A stretch of 64,000 nucleotides of DNA from Pelodera strongyloides (Eukaryota > Nematoda > Chromadorea > Rhabditida > Rhabditidae). The notes under the pieces are model-generated. The model did not search any database. It saw only the letters and a program-made list of their open reading frames with translations, and was not told the DNA's origin. The translations under genes and the position numbers were made by a program. Below are positions 54,201 through 64,000 of this stretch, piece by piece; position 1 is the first letter of the stretch; each line of letters starts with the position of its first letter. The DNA lies in NCBI GenBank assembly GCA_036852015.1, contig JAANDG010000273.1, positions 62,001-126,000 of the forward strand, written 5' to 3'.

Positions 54201-57200
54201 CAGATTAATTGATTCTTCAGATGCGAATGTGTTTATGGAATGCGTCTGAGTGGCAGTGGAACTGGCTGCACATTTGCCGATATCAACTGTACACAGAGAG
54301 GATACGTTTGGGTTGCAGAATTGGGAGAATGTAAAGAAGGTGAGCGCTTTCACCGCTTTTAGCTTTTACATATAGTTAAACAGTATGTGAAACATTGTCT
54401 TAAGCTAATCCAGAAACGCTTGGTGGCAACTAATAATATATATTTCGTTCTATTCTATACAAAGAGTCAATGGATTCGATTTTCGTTTATTGGTATTGCA
54501 AATAATTACGCCTAACTTACAGTGATCCCACCGGGTGGTAAAGGATGTTCGCACAGCTTGCAATGTACCGAAGCGTATCCGGATGCGACTTGCTATCTCC
54601 AGGTATGAACTCACTTTTTTTTGTTCCATGCTCGTTATCATTCCTCTTTCACTGAAGAGACTCCGCACTTGATTGGAAACATTTAATGGTTGTTTGCTTA
54701 ATAATTCTGTTATTTTCTTTCAGAATTGTACCTGTCCAATCGGTGCTCCGATCGCTATTGATGGCACTTGTGGTACAGAATGCCCCTCTGGTCAAACGTA
54801 TTCTGGAGTCACCGGGCAATGCCTACCATGTAAGAACTTTTTTGGTGCAACTTAATTATAAACAATTGCCGAGGGAGCTTCAGTGGTGGACGTTTGTAGT
54901 TGAGAAAAATAAACGGCATCGTTTCAGCCGTTCAACCTGGAAAGCAATGTCTGTACACCTCACAATGTCATGCCAGCTACCCTGGACTCGTGTGCGATCG
55001 TAATAGATGCGCGTGCCCCAACGGAAGGGTTTTCTCGGGATCCAGATGCACAGACGCCTGCCCGCAAGGATACCGAGTGGACTCAAATGGAGTTTGCGCA
55101 CCGGGTAGGCGACTGGTTAAGGCTTCGTTTGGGAACAACCATATCGAATCAACTGATCGCATTGTTTGCGCTCAATTGCTTCAAACGACACCTAGTCAAG
55201 CGAAACCAACGTTACCCTAATGCCGTGAATCTAAAACCTTCCAATAACTAAGAATTTCCTTTGTGCCTAGAACAGTTTACAAAGTAATATTTATTGCAGC
55301 CTGTCAACCAAACCAAATCGAAAATAATGGCGAATGCCTTTCGCAATCCCTCCCAGGTCAACAATGCACAGTAAATGCGCAATGCAGTGGCGGATCATCC
55401 TGTCAAAATGGGATCTGCGCATGTCCTATTTCACAAATAGCACAGAACGGACAATGTGCGCCAAGTAAGAAACCAAAACAAACCTTGTTCAAATAATTTT
55501 TTCCAGAAAATAGACGACGGGCAATTGACCATCAGTATCTGAGAGGTCAGCAGTGTGGTGTGCACTTGTGCAGTCTATGTTGTTCAATTACGCAAAATGA
55601 AGCAACCTGTACTATGATGTGTTCTTTAGAGCCTAACCATTTGATATAGTAAACTGTTTGAGCCTGTTATTGGCCATAAGCTATGTTTACTAATTTTTAC
55701 AGTTTACTTTACATACTTGCCAATTAAAGTAGCAGCTTTGAAGTAGTGTGCTATCCAACTAATGCTTCTCTATATGTACTCTAATCTGTGTATATGTGCC
55801 AAAAACTAATGCTTTTAAGAAGTGGACGGATTGTATCGTCCAAGTGGAACAGTACTTACCATAAAAATTCACATTTGAAGCAGCAACTATAAACCAATTA
55901 AATTGGAATCTATGTATTCTTAGTCGAGTCACCGGCACTTGGTCGGTGTGACAATGGAGAGTCGTGTGGTGGTGGTTCGTTCTGCTCAAACGGGCAGTGT
56001 CAATGCCCTCCTGGAAGGAGTGCACTCAATGGACAATGCGTGACACCGATCACTGGTAGGAATTTATTCGTTTTGAATATAGCGGCATTTTGTAAAGATT
56101 CTGCACTATTGGCACTATTGCAACTCATGAACAAAGTAAAATTATCCAATACTTGAAAATATTCAAAGCACTCTTGTTGGGAAATTATTTATTGTGCTTA
56201 AACTTGTAAGCCTTCTTCGTGTTCACTGTCTTCTCATCTGCATTGTTCCTCACATTGTCTTGTTTTACCTTTGAATATTCTCTAACACCAATATTGTCTA
56301 ACATCAAAATTACCTAAGGGACTAATGCGTGCCAACATCACTTATAATCAACCAATTGCATGCAAAGAAAACTAACATTCTCAGTCCCTCCAAATTCCCC
56401 ATGTAATCCTTCTGTGACGTGTGGAGGCGGCAGTTCATGTCTCGGCAACGTCTGTCAGTGTCCAAACAGCCAATCTGCCATCAATGGAGTATGCCAAACG
56501 CCGCCTGCAGGTGAGACACATTCGATTTGATCTTTAGTACTGATAAAAAATTCAATGCACGTTCCAAGTGCTTACACTGTGTTCACACACTGAGTGAGCT
56601 CTATTTTTTTTAAGCCCTAAGGAGAATAAGCTAGTTTCGTTTTGTATTGATTATGAGAAATGCATATGGATAGGAAACTTTTCCCACTAATACATACAAA
56701 AAACTTTCAAGTGAATCCCGGAGGTGCTTGTCCAAGTGGAGAAGAGCGATGTCTCGGACAATCTTCATGTGTAAATGGAGTATGTGAATGCCCATTCGGC
56801 ACTATCGCATCTGGAGCAGAGTGTACGGCCTTAAGGGCTGCGGCCGCAGGATCACCGTGCGGTGCTGATGTTTCATGTACGTTTTTTTCTCCTGCACACT
56901 GTTGCTAATGATGCACGGTATAATTGGGGATTACGAAACATCATCATCTATGTTATATATATTAATATCCAAATCTATAATGGTTTACTTTAAGGTCAAG
57001 GAATTGCGGTGTGTATCGATGGTCAGTGTCGTTGTCCCTCTGGAATGACCATTCAAGGAGGAGAGTGTAGAGTTGCAGCCACCTCCTCTGTAGGATCAAC
57101 GTGTGCAAACGGAGAAGTCTGCGTCGGAGGAAGCGTCTGCACCAATACGGCATGTTGATTTTCTGGGTTCTACATACGTACAGGTCGTTTGTTAACTCCG

Positions 57201-60200
57201 GAAGACGTTAATAAAAGTGGAGCGAACCGATTGTTAGGTCTCCCATTAAATCTGCACAATTGCAGATCTGCAGCTGCCCAACTGGAACTCGTGCGATGCA
57301 GGGTGTCTGCACTCTCATAGCATCCGCGGCTCCTGGACAAGTGTGCCTTGGCGGCGAAGTGTGCTCCGGAGGATCGAATTGTGTCAGTGGAATCTGCATG
57401 TGCCCAACCGGAACTCTCAACTTCCAGGGATACTGCCAAGCGAGCTCACGTACGTTTTGCGCTCCTAGTTTGTACCTGATATTCGCGCTTTTTTAATACA
57501 ACTTTATCTGTTTAAATAAAATTAGATTAGACATCTTGGTTAATTTAGAAGGGCTTGGGCGTTGCGATGTGTCTTCACAAACGTGTCCGGGTGGCTCATT
57601 CTGTGACACCACAAGGAATATGTGTGTATGCCCAGGTATGTGAGTTCTTGTCTAAATTTGAACAAGAACGTCTAATCAACTTTTAGTAGTTAGAATTGAG
57701 AAGTCTCACAACCATATGTTTCCAGCCAACAAGATCGCTATCGGTCAAATGTGCATCTCAACTCAAGATCTATTGAGGAGAAAGCCAACTCCAGTCGCAG
57801 ACTGTGTGGATGATTCAGAATGTGGAAGGGGACGAGTTTGTGTGGATAATGCGTAAGTTATGTCAAAATTACTGAATCCCTCGGTCCTCTCGCTCCTCTC
57901 TTCTCATTGTGTGTCGAGGAAACATCACTCTATTATTGATTATAATCATATTCACATTTTAAATAATACATATTTATCTCTGCATAATGTCTTTATTTAG
58001 GTGTATTTGCGAAAGCGGGGAATCTTCCGGAGAATGTTTGGTCACAAAGATGTTCCAACGAGCGCGCGATATTAAAGGAGGTTCACCGATGCACAAGCTT
58101 GGCAAGACGTACCCAACTGTCGGAGACAAGGATCTTCCTTCATTCGTCCGTTCTTCCATGCCAAGAATTGAGAACCTAACACCAACTAACACTAACCAGA
58201 AACGACCAACCGGACAGAACAAAGTGACAACTAACACATTGGGTGGCAATGCAGAAGAAACAAGTGCTAAATCGACTAAAAGCTCATCGCAATCCCAAAT
58301 CAGTATGGGTGAGAAATAAGGAATGCACGCATATAACGATTATTGGTTAATGATTTAACGCTTGCCTCTTTGGTTTGCATGTCACTGCACAATTCTACAC
58401 TTTGTAGGCACAATATATTCTCTTGACAATTACATGTACCTCCTCTGTTCGTCTTAAACTGTGGTTTAGTCATATTTGGTTTAATCACAAAAAATCCCCT
58501 TTGAGTTTCTTGCACCCTCCTTTTTTTGTTTCAAGTGGATATTGGAAGCGCTTGTGTGCGCGTCGGCGTGGAATGCGGAGGAGGTGCAATATGTGTTTCT
58601 GGAACCTGTGTATGCCCACTTGGATCCGTACCTTATCACAACCAGTGTGTTAAGCATAGAACAGGTATGTATTCCTCTTTAGTAATCAGTCCCTTTTAGA
58701 GTATGTGATAATATTTCACTATTAGTTTTTCTCTCCATTGTGCTATTAGGGCACCAAATCAAGTGAAAATAAACAATAACTACATTGGAAGAACACATTC
58801 AGCTAATCCTGGCGAATCATGCGCACAAGCAGAGGAATGCGCGGGAAATACTGCCTGCGATACAGAAAGTCTCAAATGTGAATGCGTCAGTCCGCTGCAA
58901 ATAGTCATTGGTCAGTTGAAATTGTTACACATTACACGCAATACAAGTATAATATAACATTAACGAACAAAACAAAAAAATCTCATTACATTTATTTTCA
59001 GGAGATCGATGTGTGGATCGACTGAGATCACATCCCGGATTCCCTTGTTCGAATGGAGAAATATGTGTTGGTGGAAGTGAGTGCGTGGAAGGAAAGTGTG
59101 CTTGTACCGAGGGAAAAGTGAATATCAACAAGATATGTGTTCATAGAAGGACAGGTAAGTTGGCTCATTATTTCACGAATACTACATATCGCTCATTCTT
59201 CCAAACCCATTTTAGACATTCTGGTTTCCGTTAGTCTTTAATTATGTTCAGCCCGACCTGGTGATCCTTGCGATGCTGGAGAAGCATGTTCGGGCAACTC
59301 AGTCTGTGACCGTCAATCTAAGAAATGCACATGTCTAAGAGGACAGCAAGCTTATAAAGATGTGAGTTGCATCAAGTGTTATTTGTCCACTCTGTTTTGC
59401 ACGAAAGAAGGCACATAAATACCAATGTTTTTTCAGATATGTATGACATTCCAAATGGTGTTTGCGGGTGAATCGTGTACTTCACCAACTACCAGGTAAT
59501 GCTTTGTTTTAAAGCAGAAACATTATGCACAAGACAAATTGGAATACAATTATAGACAAATGTTTCATAAAGCAGCCAAGATAATTGATCCGTTTCGTCA
59601 ATAAGAGACAAAAAGAATGAAGCAGTCAATAAGCAGAGCAAAACCAGAAACGAGACCCCTTCCGCCATCTAGAGAGAAACCCTGTTTTAAATACATAATG
59701 AGTTTTCCAGATGTGGTGGACAATCGTACTGCGTGCGAGGACGTTGCCAGTGTGCCGAACATACGATACTGGTCGACAAGAAATGTGTCCGAGCAAGACA
59801 AAGTGGGAATTATTCATTTTTATTTAGGATTTCAGTGAGTTCTGAGAATATCGGTTATAAAATAACATTATTGCAGTCCTTCCCGGTGCACGCTGCGGTA
59901 TTCCTACTGATGTTTGCTCGGGAACATCTGAGTGCCGGGATGGCTTCTGCACATGTATCGCACCCACCGTTCGAAGAGGCACCCGATGTGAACTCCCGAG
60001 AAATGGTAGGCACATATATCGTTTTGTAATTTCAGCTTCATGAGCATTCTGCATAAGATTACTTTCTTGAATTTAAAACGTCTATTACTGTGTGCAATTA
60101 AATTACGGTAATGACGATTTAGTGCTGCCGGGTGAAAATTGCCGTGAGGGCGATCACTGCCTCAACAATTCCGAATGCCGTAATGGCAAATGTCACTGCC

Positions 60201-63200
60201 CTGTTGGTCTTGTCCAAAGAGGAAACGGATGTCATGTGCGCCGACGAGGTAATTAAACTGGTCAACCATTAAAGAAATACACTAATAGTATGTACCGCAA
60301 ACTAATGTAGTTTCTAAATCATTTCAGTCCGTCCCACATTCTTGTGTACTGAGGAGGACTTGTGTGTTGGATTCTCCGTTTGTATTTCTGGCATCTGCTC
60401 GTGTAAAAGCGAACAAATTGTGCTCAACGATACATGTACTAATGTCAAACGATGTGAGTCGATTATATTCATTTACAATCAGACTTTTATGACTTTATTT
60501 GCTATATGATTATATGATCAACGAGATGACTTTATTTGCAATATGATTATATGATCAACGACTTTTTAGAGGGGCTATTCACATTATAAACATTAAACAT
60601 TAAACATTTATTGCAAAAATGCACACACCACAGAGGGTGGAAAATACAATTGAACGAACAACATAAATTTAAGAAACAGCCAAACGAAAATAATTCACAG
60701 GGAACATAATACACACTACAACACCACACGGGGGAACAAGAACAAGAACACGTTTTCAATATCACCAAGATAATCACATATCAAATACTTCGAGTAAAGA
60801 GTGGAAAATTGCCAAGTGAAGCCTGCCCACGCCTAACTTGGGGGGATAATTCCAGGCTTTTTGGCCGGTATTTTGACACCGGAACGGAAGTTTGCCGTTA
60901 TTAGCAAATGTTTGCCACAAAGCTTTGTGACTACAAGATGTATATATGGTACAAAATGCGCAGTGGGACCAGGATGCGAATACATAATGTCTCTAAGAGA
61001 CACATGATGGTATCTGAAGCAAACCTACCAAATTCAGTCTTTCAAGTGCCACCTGAAATTGATTAGAAGTACGTAACTTCAGTATATCAGCAGGGATTGA
61101 AGAATATGTAATTGTTGAAGAATACGTGCAGTTTAGTTATTTGCATGTAATTTGCTGTTAATACAATACTATGAGAAGCTGATGCTTTGGTTCGGAAATC
61201 TAAGACTTCTAATGTATGATAATTTCAGGTGTGCTTCGTTGAACCTCAACTTATGTTCCACCTTTTTGGTTTTGCACACCCTTGTTTACTTTCTTATAGT
61301 AATGTGTGCAATTATAATAAGGAAATGATTTATTTCAGCATTCCCCGGACAAGAATGTGGAGCTGAGCGTATCTGTACAGGCGGATCTATATGTGAGGAC
61401 AGTATCTGTGTCTGTGGACCAGATCAAAGAGTTGTCGGAAAAGAATGCAGAAATAATGTCAGAGGTAATACAACCGGCAACTAGGTAAAACAGATTTTCA
61501 AAAATGTTTCTATTCAGCAGTTTTGAATAACTTAATTTGTGTTTAGTGGGTCCAGAAATGCCCTGTGCCAATGGAGAGATCTGCCTTGGCGGAAGTGTCT
61601 GTGACAGGCAATCCAAGACGTGCAAATGTACTACAGGAACTTTCATCAGACGAGGACAGTGCATCAAGCTTGTTGTTGAAGGTTTGTGTGTAAAATGTAT
61701 GGCATTCGTGTTTTACTGATGCTACGGTATTTTTTGTGATCTGTTAAGTATAACTTTGGTGTATTAATTGCCGAATGTTCTGTATTTGGTTAGTAAGATG
61801 TTTCAAATTCAGACCAACGCCAAGTATCGACCAATTTAGGTATCAGTGCATGTTTTTGGATATATTCTATCTGCGAGTGTCATTATTGCCTTTATCTAAT
61901 GCTTACACTTTTTTTGTTGGCCTTAGTTTATTTTAGTTTATTGGCATGGCTCAGTTTTCGTTTTGTTCATTCACCATTCGGCTTTAGTTACAACGAAGCC
62001 TTCGCCTCCGCGTAATAAACTTGGCGGTACACGACATACTACAGCTTCTACGGAAGTTCCCGACGAATTCACGACGACACCATCAAGTGTCACCTCTCGG
62101 AGGTTCCGTTGCTATCGCGATGGCGATTGTAATGGGAAAGCGAAGTGTTCGAATGGACTGTGCACTTGTCCGCAAGGAGAATTGTACGTTAGAGGACGGT
62201 GTCAGAAGATGACTTCTAGAAACCGAAAACGTGAGTCTCTGCAGGTTTTTCTCTTCGATTTTAATGCTTACAAGAAAAGAGCATAGCAGACCCTTTAATA
62301 TCAATTTTTAATTTTACTCGTACTGTGGTTTTTAATTAATCCTTTCCAGCAGCACTGCTCGGTCGCCGCTGTGATTCTGACGCACAATGTGCTGTGGCAA
62401 ATTCAATCTGCGTCAACAATATTTGTTCGTGCATGTCAGAGTACCGTATCTTTGGAAGCACGCAGTGTATACGAAAACAACCTGTGACACCAACACCACC
62501 ACCAGCTACCACAACTGAAGAGTTGACAATGACATCAACCGAACTGTGGACGACAACCGTGGAAAGCACTACCGGTGAACATGAAGGATCATAGAAAGAG
62601 AAATGATTTGCCCGTCCTATTTTCATAGTTGACTTCCTAATTAAGCCCTTCTACAACTTATTTATGTTTAGAAGACACGACAACACTACAGCCAGTAACA
62701 GAGCCTACAACTGTTGCACCTCCCGTCCCATACACACCAGCAAGACCTTGCTCGGTGCGCGGGCGAAAGGATAAAGATGGCAATGTAAGGAATAACAAGT
62801 TTCCTGTGTTTCAATTTAGGAAATTAATTCTTAGCATTGTTTCTGCGAATATCTAATTTCAGAAACAACAATCGTTTTCAATAACCAATAATTGCTTGTT
62901 TCTTTTTCAGGAAATTCCAGCGTGTCCTTCACCAAAGGCGCTTCCTGGATGGCCTTGCAACTCGAGAACTCAGTGTCTGAAGGGATCGTTCTGTGTGCAC
63001 AATGTGTGTCAGTGCCCACCTGGCTTCACAGAAATACAAGGAATTTGCCGTCATCAGAAAATTGGTAAGCTTCAAGACACCACTGTGTGATTTTCGTTTA
63101 TTCCCAACGTTGTTTTCGGTAGTCTTTGGTTTACTATACATCATTTGGTGGTTTCTAGACAATCCGTGACTATGGTGTTCCCTAATGGTTTAGGAATGGT

Positions 63201-64000
63201 ATATCAATTTACTTAAACATAATTCTTTTTTCTTTATGTTTCGTGTGTGTCTTAATATACATACATTTTTTTGCGTTAACTGTTACTAACCAGCGAACAA
63301 TTCAGTGCCTCCGTTATCCTCTTGCCGTAACGGCGAGATCTGTTCTGGCAACTCTCAATGTGTGCATGGAATCTGTTTCTGTCCGTCCGGCTACACGTTG
63401 TTCCGTGAAATGTGTGAGACGCTTGAACAAGGTGCGTGTAGTAGTCTGTGTTGTAATTGCATTTGTATTTCTTCTGCGAGTTTCGTCTCTAAAATGCTTT
63501 AGTTGTGGAGTGTACAGCTAACAAGGAATGTGTATTTCTATTGTTAATCAGAAACTAACAATTTCAGTGAACCGAATACGCGAAATTGAGGAGGAAGTGC
63601 GCGGAACAAGACTGAAATTGATCACGGTTCCAATTAAAACATCGACCACACAGGAGATTACCGTGAACAGTATTCTTGACAACAAACCTAAATTGGTTGT
63701 AACTATCGACAAGCATGGACGGCCGCTCGATCGTTTTGGACGTCCTGTTGATTGGACTGGCCGACCCGTCGACGGTTCGGGAAATCAGATAGAATGGACC
63801 GGCCGTCCAATCAATGAACTGATCAAAAACGGCTCGAGTAGGCCGGATCCCGCTTCAATCAATGGAAAGCTGATGCCGTTGGAACGGGCAAAACCACCAA
63901 CTGGAATAATACCTCCTGAGACAAATGGACACTGGGAGAAGGAGACAACAACGACAACATTGCCAACAATAACCGAACCTACAGAACCTATTGTTGAACC
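51300..64000 (+). CDS. large secreted or membrane-anchored multi-EB-module cysteine-rich protein (partial, runs off the window)
   Basis: About 36 exons join in phase: 51300-51467, 51891-52016, 52469-52603, 53564-53683, 53798-53866, 54033-54111, 54221-54339, 54523-54602, 54724-54829, 54928-55104, 55300-55464, 55924-56055, 56385-56510, 56712-56876, 56995-57149, 57266-57449, 57549-57635, 57726-57852, 58001-58308, 58536-58664, 58803-58910, 59002-59154, 59252-59361, 59437-59495, 59711-59802, 59877-60005, 60123-60248, 60328-60453, 61339-61464, 61547-61681, 61988-62230, 62350-62574, 62672-62784, 62911-63064, 63294-63431, 63568-64000. Nearly every exon encodes one module of the form G-C-x-GE-x-C-x-GGS-x-C-x-G-x-C-x-CP-x-G, as in EB modules of nematode extracellular proteins. 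Linkers rich in Thr/Pro or Ser/Lys occur at 58001-58308, 61988-62080 and 62480-62740. The last exon holds a GRP/WTGRP repeat and a Thr-rich tail, still open at 64000. Function is unknown; extracellular matrix or cell-surface adhesion is inference. The 5' end is not resolved, and an internal signal-peptide exon (53152-53353) suggests a second start. Confidence 0.82.
52149..52209 (+). other. possible structured element in an intron
   Basis: AGTCCGCT at 52149-52156 is complemented by AGCGGACT at 52202-52209. Inside, GGGTC pairs with GACCC, and GGTAAC with GTTACC as an alternative. The region is GC-richer than the surrounding intron. No RNA family is recognised. Confidence 0.3.
53152..53353 (+). 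CDS. alternative first exon with signal peptide for the EB-module gene
   Basis: ATG at 53152 opens 67 codons that begin with a typical secretion signal (hydrophobic core [17 protein letters not shown]) followed by a basic, Tyr/Arg-rich stretch ([17 protein letters not shown]). It ends at GTATCG in phase 1, exactly the phase required by the next EB exon at 53564. It is not compatible with being an internal exon of the upstream transcript without a start of its own, since the sequence before the ATG has no coding character. It therefore marks either the true start of this gene, with 51300-52603 belonging to a separate or older upstream gene, or a second promoter. Confidence 0.75.
60454..61338 (+). 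other. longest internal intron of the EB-module gene
   Basis: An 885-base intron with no EB exon that I can find. It contains a tandem repeat at 60489-60562 and low-complexity AT-rich sequence. Confidence 0.5.
60489..60562. repeat. 37-bp tandem duplication
   Basis: Two head-to-tail copies of a 37-base unit beginning ATGACTTTATTTGC (60489-60525 and 60526-60562) with one mismatch. Confidence 0.8.

Noticed and set aside
54970..55251. 93-codon and other overlapping ORFs inside the EB gene
   Set aside because: They lie in alternative frames of EB exons or read into introns; only the cysteine-conserving frame is in phase with neighbours.

Overview
The window is nematode nuclear DNA. The evidence is a cuticle collagen gene, a muscle-type myosin heavy chain with nematode-like N-terminus, short AT-rich introns ending mostly in TTTCAG or TTTAG, and a short interstitial run of the nematode telomere repeat (GCCTAA/TTAGGC). 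The species is not identifiable from what I can see; the genes are more intron-rich and more widely spaced than I would expect in Caenorhabditis. Exon models below were built by hand from splice sites, reading phase and protein similarity, without any database search.

Layout. 1-4514 holds no confident gene. 4515-9647 (+) is a 16-exon DDX3/Ded1/Belle-type DEAD-box RNA helicase with a Q/N/M/P-rich N-terminus and an RGG tail. 9648-12153 holds nothing clear. 12154-21469 (-) is a two-domain adenylate kinase of the AK5 type; one 2.5-kb intron contains a complete cuticle collagen gene on the other strand (14762-15917, +), and other introns carry a foldback element, a tRNA-derived SINE and a tandem duplication. 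24571-28097 (-) is a TPD52 (tumour protein D52) family gene with two alternative first exons. 28098-33206 is intergenic. 33207-35184 (+) is ribosomal protein eL8 (rpl-7A). 36511-48014 (-) is a complete 35-exon class II muscle myosin heavy chain of about 1950 residues. 48015-51299 is intergenic. From 51300 (+) to the end of the window runs a very large secreted or membrane-anchored protein made of about thirty cysteine-rich EB-like modules, one module per phase-1 exon in most cases, ending in a Thr/Pro-rich part and a G-R-P/W-T-G-R-P repeat. It continues past position 64000.

The genes do not form one pathway. The helicase and eL8 serve translation and RNA control, the collagen and perhaps the EB-module protein are extracellular, and the myosin is contractile. 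The least familiar items are the EB-module gene with a signal-peptide exon in its interior, the kinase with a damaged second P-loop that hosts a collagen gene, two GC-AG introns, and the mobile elements inside the kinase introns.
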